Below are positions 57,508 through 64,000 of a DNA stretch of 64,000 nt, one piece after another (the stretch's first letter is position 1; every line of letters starts with the position of its first letter). Made by a program: the position numbers and the translations under genes. The stretch covers positions 1 through 64,000 of the forward strand of contig DASPHG010000024.1 of the NCBI GenBank assembly GCA_035629775.1, in the 5' to 3' direction. The notes below the pieces were generated by a model. It made no database searches. It saw only the letters and a program-made list of their open reading frames with translations, and was not told the DNA's origin. This stretch comes from DASPHG01 sp035629775 (GTDB lineage Bacteria; Actinomycetota; Thermoleophilia; Solirubrobacterales; Thermoleophilaceae).

Positions 57508-60297
57508 TCAGTCCCCGTAGCGCCCGGTGTTCCGTGCGTCGTGCCGGAAGCTCGCCCATTCGACGCGCCCGTCCGCCGGCGTCGGGGTGTTCCAGACCCA
57601 CAGGTAGCCCTCGCGCGTGATCGCCACGACCTCGAGCCGATCGTCCCCGTCGACGTCGCCCACAGCCGGCGCCGCGAACAGCCAGCCGCCGGTCTGCTTC
57701 GGCCAGCCCTCGGGCTCGGTGCCGTCCTCCCGGAACGCGTGGAGCAAGAGCCCGCTCGTGCCGGCGATCACCTCCGCCTCGCCGTCCGCGTCTACGTCGG
57801 CCACCGCGGGCCCGGTGATGATCTGGAACTGCTCGACGGGCGCCGGGAAGCCCGCCAGGTGCGCGCCCGAGCCCGCGTCCCAGCCGCCCAGGAGATGCTG
57901 GTAGGGAATCCGCTGGGCGGGAGTCTGCGAGGCCGCCGCGAACGCTACGTCCACCATGCCCGAGAAGTAACCGAGCGGGCCGTCCTCGCGCAACCGACCG
58001 AAGGCGCCGTTCGAACCGAGCGCGATCATGGCCGCGGCGGCGCTGTCGGAATCCAGCCCGCGGCCCGCGACGTCGAAGTGCTGGCCGCCCGAGAACTGCG
58101 ACCCGTCGCCCGCGTACAGGTCCGGTTCGCCGGTGAAGGCCGCGATCGCGACCTCGTCGTCACCGTCGCCGTCCACGTCGGCCAGCGCGGGCGACGCCGG
58201 CGTGCCCTCCCCGGCGATCGGGATCGCGTCGGCGGCGAGCGCCGGCGGCGCGATCGGCCATCCCGGCTTGAGCTGTCCCTCGGCGTCCCAGGCGTAGACG
58301 CGGCCCTCGGTCTGCGGAGTCGAGCCGTAGACCTCCGCGGACGCCTCGACGACGTCCGGGGCTCCGTCGCCGTCGATGTCGCCCACCGCCGGGGAGGAGA
58401 CCACTCGCTCGCGGTCCTCGCCGTCGCGCGCCTCGACCGGCCATCCGTCGAGGCGGCGCCCGCGTCCGTCCCAGGCGTAGACGTTGCCGTCAGCGGCGCC
58501 GACGACCACGTCGAGCCGCCCCCGGGCGTCGAGCTGGGCGAGCGCCGGGCTCGCGTAGATCGCGGCGTCGCGCTCCGGACTCGGTGGCCGCTTGGCGTCG
58601 ATTCGGACCGGGAAGCCCGGCACGCGGCGCCCGTCGCGGCGCCACGCGTACACACGGCCGTCGAGCGCCCCCGCGACGACCTCCGGGCCGCGGCCGCCGG
58701 CGATGTTTCCGACCGCCGGCGTCCCGAGGAAGCCGGCGCGCACCGGGCCGATCCGCCGCGCCGCGGAGCGTGTGGCGAACGCGCGCCGGGTCACCTGTGG
58801 CCATCCGGGCAGGAGCCGGCGGCTGCGGCCCCGCCATGCCCGGACGCGCCCGTCGGTCGTGGCCGCGACGATCTCGGCCACCCCGTCGCCGGTCAGGTCG
58901 GCAAGGACCGGCGACGACTCGCCCGAGCTGCCCAGGCGTCGCGGGTATCCCGGTGCGAGCGCCGGGTCCGAGTTCGCGTAGAAGAACGCCCGGTCCTCGC
59001 CCTCGGGCCTGCCGGCCTGAGACGTCGTCAGCCGCAGGGTCCACCCACCGGGGTCCAGGCGGCCCGCCCGAACCCGGACGGTGTGCTTACCGCGGGTACC
59101 GGCCTCGAGCAGCCGCCAGTCCGCAGGCTCCTCCCCGCGCCCCAGCTCGAGCTGCCAGTGCCCGCCGCTCACGAGCCGCACGCGCGTGCGGCCGGTGCGG
59201 GTCGAGAACAGGTCGGGCGCCGTGATGTCGGCCGCCGGCGGCACGCGGCCGGGGCGCGCGGCGCGCACGGCCTCGAACGCGTTCACGCGCCCGTACCCGG
59301 TGAACTGGTCCCAGCCGGGACCACCGTCGGTGCTGCCCCCTGACAGGTCATCCGCGGACGCGATCAGGGCCTGCCGCACGCGCGTCGGCGAGAGGCGCGG
59401 ATGCGCCGCCATCACGAGCGCCGCCACACCCGCGACGTGGGGGGCCGCGGCCGACGTCCCGCTCCAGTTGCGCGAATACCCCGAGCCGTAGTTCGCGGTC
59501 GGCACCTGGGTCGGCGCGACCACGTCGATGTGCGGCCCGTAGTCGGAGTAGGCGGCGCGGACCGTGAAGTCGGTCGCGATCGGCGTCTGCGGCTCGAGCG
59601 GCCCCTGGGCCGCGGCGTCGGCGGTGTCGGGGTTGATCCCGCCGACCGCGATCACCTCGTCGTAGGTCGCCGGGTAGTTGTGGTGGTTGGCGGACTCGTT
59701 GCCGATCGCGGCGACGAGGACCACTCCGCGGCGGTGGGCGTAGCGGACGGCGCGGTCGAGCGCCGCCGAGCGCGACTCGGCGCCCAGGCTCATGCTCACC
59801 ACGTCGGCTCCGTGATCGGTCGCCCAGACGATCCCGGCCGCCAGCCGCGACCCCTGATGCAGGATGTTGTCGGCCGTGCGGATCGGCATGATCTTCGCGT
59901 CCGGCGCGATCCCGGCAATGCCCTCGCCGTTGTCCGTTGCCGCCCCGAGGACGCCCGCCACCTGGGTGCCGTGCGGGTTGCTCGTATCGGAGGCGACCGT
60001 GCGGTCGTTCATGAAGAAGTCGAAGCCCCGTGTGAAGCGCCCGCGCAGGTCCGGGTGTCGCGTGTCCACGCCCACGTCAATGTCGGCGATCACGACGCCG
60101 TGCCCGGTCGAGAGGGCCCACGCGCGATCGACCGAGATGCCGCGGTCGCTCGTCAGGTCCCATTGCTCGTGCCGCGAGTTCGGCAGCGGGCTCGCGTCGA
60201 AGAGCGGGTCGTTCGGCGGGTCCTCGGGGAACGCCGCGACCGCCGCGCCGACCGGGAGGGCCGCGCACGCCGCCGCCAGGAGGAGCGCTCGCCTCAT
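57508..60297 (-). CDS. Subtilase (S8) with FG-GAP/VCBS repeats
   Basis: A 929-residue secreted serine protease. The signal peptide is RALLLAAACAALPVGAAVAA. The catalytic domain has Asp74 (IADIDVGVDTRHPDL), His109 (NPHGTQVAGVLGA), Asn200 (AIGNESANHH) and Ser282 (WSGTSAAAPHVAGVAALV), so it should be active. A linker domain follows (about 340-440), then eight or so FG-GAP repeats (PVLADLTGDGVAEIVAATTDG, PAVGDIDGDGAPDVVEASAE) forming a propeller with calcium-binding DxDGDG loops. It is probably anchored or exposed on the surface. The ATG overlaps the CocE/NonD stop. Confidence 0.92.
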   Translation of the reverse strand: MRRALLLAAACAALPVGAAVAAFPEDPPNDPLFDASPLPNSRHEQWDLTSDRGISVDRAWALSTGHGVVIADIDVGVDTRHPDLRGRFTRGFDFFMNDRTVASDTSNPHGTQVAGVLGAATDNGEGIAGIAPDAKIMPIRTADNILHQGSRLAAGIVWATDHGADVVSMSLGAESRSAALDRAVRYAHRRGVVLVAAIGNESANHHNYPATYDEVIAVGGINPDTADAAAQGPLEPQTPIATDFTVRAAYSDYGPHIDVVAPTQVPTANYGSGYSRNWSGTSAAAPHVAGVAALVMAAHPRLSPTRVRQALIASADDLSGGSTDGGPGWDQFTGYGRVNAFEAVRAARPGRVPPAADITAPDLFSTRTGRTRVRLVSGGHWQLELGRGEEPADWRLLEAGTRGKHTVRVRAGRLDPGGWTLRLTTSQAGRPEGEDRAFFYANSDPALAPGYPRRLGSSGESSPVLADLTGDGVAEIVAATTDGRVRAWRGRSRRLLPGWPQVTRRAFATRSAARRIGPVRAGFLGTPAVGNIAGGRGPEVVAGALDGRVYAWRRDGRRVPGFPVRIDAKRPPSPERDAAIYASPALAQLDARGRLDVVVGAADGNVYAWDGRGRRLDGWPVEARDGEDRERVVSSPAVGDIDGDGAPDVVEASAEVYGSTPQTEGRVYAWDAEGQLKPGWPIAPPALAADAIPIAGEGTPASPALADVDGDGDDEVAIAAFTGEPDLYAGDGSQFSGGQHFDVAGRGLDSDSAAAAMIALGSNGAFGRLREDGPLGYFSGMVDVAFAAASQTPAQRIPYQHLLGGWDAGSGAHLAGFPAPVEQFQIITGPAVADVDADGEAEVIAGTSGLLLHAFREDGTEPEGWPKQTGGWLFAAPAVGDVDGDDRLEVVAITREGYLWVWNTPTPADGRVEWASFRHDARNTGRYGD

Positions 60298-61982
60298 CGC
60301 CTGCCGGGGAGGGTCAGCGAGGCGCCGTCGATCGTGATGACCGAGGGGAAGTTGTCGCGCCGGAAGAAGGTCGAATCGTCGCCGGTCACCTCGAGCATCA
60401 GCTCGTGCCCGCGGCTGAACCGCCAGTGGTTGCCGTACAGGTCGTAGGCCGTCGCCAGCGTGCCGGACTCGGGGCCGACCACGCGGTAGGCGCCGCGCGT
60501 CACGAGCGTCTGGGTGCCGTCGGGGGCGACGTCCCAGAGCCGTGAGTTGAGCTGCACGTCCGGCCCGGTGGCCGAGTAGCGAAGCTCGAGCCGCGGCATC
60601 CCGAGCAACGTGAAGTCACGCTCGATCGGCACCCGCCACGTCGCCACCCCCGGGGTGTCGGGAAGGTCCGTCGTCACGCAGCCGCGGCGCTGCGCGCCGA
60701 TCACCACGTGGTCGGTCGCCGGCCCGCGCTGATCGGTGACCGGCGAGCCCGTCGAGCGCGGACCCGGAAGCTCGATCTCGAGCGAGTCGGGGTGGAGCGC
60801 GCGCCAGCGGCGCACGCGGATCACTGGGCCGAACGCCTCCGGATCGCACAGCGTGGGTGCGCTGCGGACCGCGTGCGTGACCGGCCGCCTGCGGCCGAGG
60901 ACGCGCCGATTCAGCATGCGCGTGGCGATGCGGTGATAGCGGCGCATGTCGGGGATCTTGATCTGCGACGTGAGGTGTTCGAAGTCCCCGAAGTAGAGGC
61001 CGATCGGATAGTCGGGCCGGGCCGAACGCAGCCGCCGGTACATCCGGACCGCCTCGATCGCCGGGAAGATCGGGTCGGTCCACCCCTGCGCCGCCAGGAC
61101 CGGGATCGACCGCTGGCGCCCCTTACGGAGCGCGTCGAAGAACCCGGCCTGGTAGTAGGCGGAGCGGTCCTCGGTCAGCGCCACCTTGGCCTCCTCCGCC
61201 ACCGGGTCGCCGTCGTACGGCTCGCCGGCGTTGACCCGTGTCAGCCAGCGCAGCAGGTCCGGCGTCAACTTGGTGTTGATCAGCGCGATGAACCCGTCGA
61301 TCAGGGTGAGCTTCGGCACGCCCAGCGGAGTGGTCACACCGCCCGGGCGGCCGTTCGGCACGAGCGAGAAGAGCAGGTCGGTCCAGGTGAACTGGGGAAC
61401 CGCCGCCGCCAGGCGCACCGCCTTCCCATCCGGTGAGCGCCAGGCCCCGTACTGCGTGGCCCCTTCGCCGCGCGTCGTGAGGAGGAGCCACGCCTGCCCG
61501 CCGCCGTAGGAGCCGCCGATCGCCGCGATGCGCCGCGGTCTCGCCGTCCCGTCATCGACGAGCAATCCGGTCAGGTGATGGGTGTCGCGCACCTCGAGGT
61601 GCTTGCTGGCCAGCCCGATCTGCCCGCCCGACGCGCCGTGCCCGCGCGCCGAGTAGTTGAGCACCGCGTACCCGCGCTCGGCGTACCACACGTTGTTGAA
61701 CTCGACGGTCTTGTAGTTGTGCCCGGCCGCCGTCTCGGACATGTACTCGCTCTTGTTGCTCAGGAAGCCGTGCAGGAAGACGATCAGGGGGAAGCGCCCG
61801 TCGCCCTCCGCGCCGGTCGGCAGGGTCAGCGTGGTGTCGAGCGCAGTGCCGTCGAAGCTCTCCACCGTCCCGGTGCAGATCACGTGCGTCTCGCGCTCCG
61901 CGCACGTGTCGCGAAATCCCGCCTGCGCGGGCGGGGCCGCCAGCGCGAGCGCCAGTGCGACCGCGATCGCGACGCGGCGCAT
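60294..61982 (-). CDS. CocE/NonD-family serine hydrolase
   Basis: A 562-residue secreted alpha/beta hydrolase with signal peptide (AIAVALALALAAPPAQA). Core motifs are PLIVFLHGFLSNKSEYMS, the nucleophile elbow AIGGSYGGGQAWLLL, acid/metal region WTDPIFPAIEAVRM, and a C-terminal beta domain (RDFTLLGMPRLELRYS, HWRFSRGHELMLEVTG) typical of X-Pro dipeptidyl-peptidase and CocE enzymes. It should cleave esters or X-Pro peptides. The four-base overlap with the subtilase gene indicates one operon, perhaps for extracellular peptide breakdown. Confidence 0.87.
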   Translation of the reverse strand: MRRVAIAVALALALAAPPAQAGFRDTCAERETHVICTGTVESFDGTALDTTLTLPTGAEGDGRFPLIVFLHGFLSNKSEYMSETAAGHNYKTVEFNNVWYAERGYAVLNYSARGHGASGGQIGLASKHLEVRDTHHLTGLLVDDGTARPRRIAAIGGSYGGGQAWLLLTTRGEGATQYGAWRSPDGKAVRLAAAVPQFTWTDLLFSLVPNGRPGGVTTPLGVPKLTLIDGFIALINTKLTPDLLRWLTRVNAGEPYDGDPVAEEAKVALTEDRSAYYQAGFFDALRKGRQRSIPVLAAQGWTDPIFPAIEAVRMYRRLRSARPDYPIGLYFGDFEHLTSQIKIPDMRRYHRIATRMLNRRVLGRRRPVTHAVRSAPTLCDPEAFGPVIRVRRWRALHPDSLEIELPGPRSTGSPVTDQRGPATDHVVIGAQRRGCVTTDLPDTPGVATWRVPIERDFTLLGMPRLELRYSATGPDVQLNSRLWDVAPDGTQTLVTRGAYRVVGPESGTLATAYDLYGNHWRFSRGHELMLEVTGDDSTFFRRDNFPSVITIDGASLTLPGRR

Positions 61983-62764
61983 CAGTCGAACAGCAGGCTG
62001 AGGTCGAGCGCGGGCGCCGAATGCGTGAGCGCGCCGATCGAGATGAAGTCGACGCCGGTCTCGGCCACCTCGCGGACGTTGTCGAGCGTAATTCCTCCGG
62101 ATGCCTCCAGGGTGGCACGCCCGCCACTACGCGCGACGCATTCGACGAGCTCGGCGGGCGGCATGTTGTCCAGGAGGAGGCGGCGCGCGCCGGCGTCGAG
62201 CGCGATGTCCACGTCCTCCGGGGTCTCGCACTCGACGCAGACCTCGACGCCCTCGGGCGCTTCGGCCACCGCCCTGCGGGTCGCCGCCGCCAGCCCGCCC
62301 GCCGCAGCGGCGTGGTTCTCCTTGATCATCACGGCGTCGTGGAGCCCCATCCGGTGGTTCGTGCCCCCGCCCGCTACGACGGCCGCCTTCTCGAGCTCGC
62401 GCAGGCCCGGCGTCGTCTTGCGTGTGTCGAGGATGCGCGCGCCCGTCCCCTCGATCGCCCCTACGTAGCGCGCCGTGAGGGTTGCGATCCCCGACAGGCG
62501 GCCGAGGAAGTTGAGCGCGGTGCGCTCCGCGGTCAGGATGCCGGCGGCCGGCCCTTCGAGGCGCGCCACGGCGTGGTCGTCGGGCTCGAGCCGGACGTCG
62601 AAGCGGGCGAAGACGGCTGCGGCCACGTCGAGCCCCGCGATCACCCCGGGCTCCTTCTGCACGATGCGCGCGGTGGCGCGTAGATCCAGCGGGACGAGGA
62701 TGCGAGTGGTCAGGTCGCCGTCGCCGACGTCCTCGGCCAGCGCGCGGTCGATCAGCTCGTCCAC
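61982..62764 (-). CDS. nadC: Nicotinate-nucleotide pyrophosphorylase (carboxylating)
   Basis: A 260-residue NadC, slightly shorter than the usual 280. Visible are EDVGDGDLTTRILVP, IVQKEPGVIAGLDVAAAVF, ERTALNFLGRLSGIATLT, ILDTRKTTPGLRELEKAA and AVMIKENHAAAAGG, the substrate and PRPP-binding segments, and the late EASGGITLDNVREVAETGVD. It converts quinolinate and PRPP to NaMN. The GTG start at 62764 gives the family beginning VDELIDRALAEDVGDGD. Its stop overlaps the CocE/NonD start by one base, so they may share a message. Confidence 0.95.
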   Translation of the reverse strand: MDELIDRALAEDVGDGDLTTRILVPLDLRATARIVQKEPGVIAGLDVAAAVFARFDVRLEPDDHAVARLEGPAAGILTAERTALNFLGRLSGIATLTARYVGAIEGTGARILDTRKTTPGLRELEKAAVVAGGGTNHRMGLHDAVMIKENHAAAAGGLAAATRRAVAEAPEGVEVCVECETPEDVDIALDAGARRLLLDNMPPAELVECVARSGGRATLEASGGITLDNVREVAETGVDFISIGALTHSAPALDLSLLFD

Positions 62765-62774
62765 GCTCTGAGAG

Positions 62775-62780
62775 TAGCCT
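62775..62780 (+). promoter_or_regulatory. -10 hexamer of the hypothetical gene at 62789
   Basis: TAGCCT eight bases before GTG 62789, identical to the hexamer before ettA. It lies just upstream of the divergent nadC gene. Confidence 0.45.
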
Positions 62781-62788
62781 CGGGTGTA

Positions 62789-63247
62789 GTGACCTACGTC
62801 TCCGCCGAAGCCCGCCAGGAGCTGCTGGACACGATCGCCGACGCGGTCGACGAGCTGGGCGTCGCTCTGGCCGCGCTCGGCGAGGCGTACGAGCAGCTCG
62901 ACGAGCGCACGGCCGACACCCTCGAGGAGAAGCTGTTCCGTCCGGTGCAGACGGCCTACGGCCGGGCGCAGCGCACCCACTCCGGCTTTGCCGGGCGCTT
63001 CGGCCTCCCGGCGCGCACGTTCACCCCGGCCGCCCAAGCGCTGCCGTCCACCGGGGTCAAGGGGTTCGTCGCCGCCGCGGTGGACGCGGTCGGGCAGGCC
63101 GACGCCGACCTGGCGGAGCTGCAGGACTCGATGATGCCGGTCGAGGTCGGCGACGCGGAACTGCGGGCGGGCCTGGCCGAGGTCCGCGATCTGCTCGGCG
63201 AGATCCGCGCACGGGCCACCGATCTGGTCAGGACCTTCGGGCGCTAG
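62789..63247 (+). CDS. Hypothetical helical protein
   Basis: A 152-residue cytosolic protein, predicted helical throughout, with acidic coiled segments (AVDELGVALAALGEAYEQLD, AQADADLAELQDSMMP) and a Phe/Arg/Gly middle (FAGRFGLPARTFTPAAQ). No family is recognised; a structural or adaptor role is possible. Its stop overlaps the end of convergent prfB by four bases. Start GTG 62789 follows a TAGCCT hexamer. Confidence 0.6.
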   Translation: MTYVSAEARQELLDTIADAVDELGVALAALGEAYEQLDERTADTLEEKLFRPVQTAYGRAQRTHSGFAGRFGLPARTFTPAAQALPSTGVKGFVAAAVDAVGQADADLAELQDSMMPVEVGDAELRAGLAEVRDLLGEIRARATDLVRTFGR

Positions 63248-64000
63248 GCGCCGTTGGTCGTTCCCGCGCGGCGTAGGAGCTCCGCGCGCACGAACCCGTC
63301 CAGGTCGCCGTCCAGCACTGCCTGCACGTTGCCGACCTCGTGGTTCGTGCGGTGGTCCTTGGCCATCGTGTACGGGTGGAGGACGTAGGAGCGGATCTGG
63401 GATCCCCACCCCACGTCTTGCGCCTCGCCCTTCTCCTTCGCGATCTCCTCGCGGCGCCTCTGCTCCTCGAGCTCGAGCAGCTTCGAGCGCAGCATGTTCA
63501 TCGCGGTCGCCTTGTTCGACGATTGCGAGCGCTCGTTCTGGCACTGGACCACGATGCCGCTCGGCCGATGCGTGATGCGCACCGCCGAGTCCGTCTTGTT
63601 CACGTGCTGCCCGCCCGCGCCGGACGCGCGGTAGGTGTCGATCTGCAGGTCGGACTCGTCGACCTCGACGTCCACGGCCTCCGCGACGAACGGTGAGACC
63701 TCGACCTGGGCGAACGCGGTATGGCGGCGGGCGGACGAGTCGAACGGCGAGATTCGCACCAGGCGGTGGACTCCCTTCTCGGCCGAGAACAGGCCGTATG
63801 CGTTGTCCCCGCGCACGATGAACGAAGCCGACTTGAGGCCCGCCTCCTCACCCGCCGACGCCTCCAGCATCTCCACCTTGAACCCGCGTCGCTCCGCCCA
63901 GCGCATCTCCTGGCGCAGCAGCATTTCCGCCCAGTCCTGGGCGTCCGTCCCGCCCGCGCCGGCGCTGACCGAGACGACAGCGTCACCCGCGTCGTAGCGG
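63244..64000 (-). CDS. prfB: Peptide chain release factor 2 (3' part)
   Basis: The gene leaves by the right edge, so about 250 C-terminal residues are visible. They include the GGQ catalytic motif in YRASGAGGQHVNKTDSAVRI, PSGIVVQCQNERSQSSNKA, VGWGSQIRSYVLHPYTMAKD and the RF2-type beginning VSAGAGGTDAQDWAEML of the codon-recognition domain. RF2 reads UGA and UAA. The usual RF2 frameshift site, if present, lies outside the window. It is typically adjacent to ftsE; here ten kilobases of other genes intervene. Confidence 0.96.
   Translation of the reverse strand, partial: RYDAGDAVVSVSAGAGGTDAQDWAEMLLRQEMRWAERRGFKVEMLEASAGEEAGLKSASFIVRGDNAYGLFSAEKGVHRLVRISPFDSSARRHTAFAQVEVSPFVAEAVDVEVDESDLQIDTYRASGAGGQHVNKTDSAVRITHRPSGIVVQCQNERSQSSNKATAMNMLRSKLLELEEQRRREEIAKEKGEAQDVGWGSQIRSYVLHPYTMAKDHRTNHEVGNVQAVLDGDLDGFVRAELLRRAGTTNGA

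Overview
This is a high-GC chromosomal window from an actinobacterium. I place it tentatively in the class Thermoleophilia (Solirubrobacterales-like). The reasons are the very high GC, many GTG/TTG starts, F420-type LLM oxidoreductases, SARP/BTAD regulators, the gene order ftsE-ftsX-ctpA-rnr-smpB with prfB nearby, and many secreted repeat or beta-propeller proteins. The placement is inference; no 16S gene is present.

Layout. 1-13.6 kb: the 3' part of an indolepyruvate:ferredoxin oxidoreductase gene, an LLM oxidoreductase/SnoaL pair, an ELWxxDGT-repeat secreted protein, the ABC-F factor EttA, a leftward operon (GFA protein, OsmC, Cys-rich protein, RsbA-like anti-sigma regulator), a cupin and alpha/beta hydrolase pair, and a ceramidase-like secreted protein. 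13.6-29.1 kb: secreted proteins, an aromatic-ring FAD monooxygenase, a GST-like protein, a 14-TM MFS exporter, a DUF442/rhodanese-like protein, cupins, a kelch-like lipoprotein, a seven-repeat secreted propeller, a ChrA transporter, a lipoprotein hydrolase and an MDR dehydrogenase.

29.1-41.4 kb is the most unusual stretch. It starts with a single polypeptide that joins a SARP-type DNA-binding domain and BTAD to a membrane segment, a beta-propeller and an oligopeptide-binding domain. It continues with a zinc-ribbon methyltransferase, two abutting gene fragments, a small secreted peptide with three IGGPGD repeats, an RTX-type protein, a DUF1059 protein, a frameshifted SARP remnant behind an 11-bp-phased operator-like repeat, and a pair of 50-bp direct repeats. 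It ends with a tRNA 3'-end remnant, a double-LAGLIDADG ORF carrying an internal helix-turn-helix, and a tmRNA gene (tag ADSHEFALAA) whose T-stem is intact but whose T-loop is not canonical. I read this as an accessory island abutting ssrA.

41.4-64 kb returns to core functions: a membrane sensor with a histidine-kinase dimerisation helix but no ATPase domain, a lone receiver, a site-2 protease, an enoyl-CoA hydratase-like protein, a large LVIVD-type secreted protein, then the compact leftward run ftsE-ftsX-ctpA-rnr-smpB-thioesterase with one- to four-base stop/start overlaps. Then come a Gmad2 lipoprotein, a RibD-C reductase, an alkyltransferase-like protein, a probable alpha/beta-fold pseudoenzyme, nadA, a lipoprotein, a subtilase with FG-GAP repeats, a CocE/NonD hydrolase, nadC, a small hypothetical protein and prfB, which runs off the right edge.

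Expression logic. At a dozen or so genes a NANNNT hexamer (usually TAGSYT-like) lies 6-8 bases before the start codon with no room for a Shine-Dalgarno site, which suggests leaderless transcription. Operon-internal genes instead rely on overlapping stop/start codons or clear AAGGAG-type sites. Start choices below follow these two patterns.
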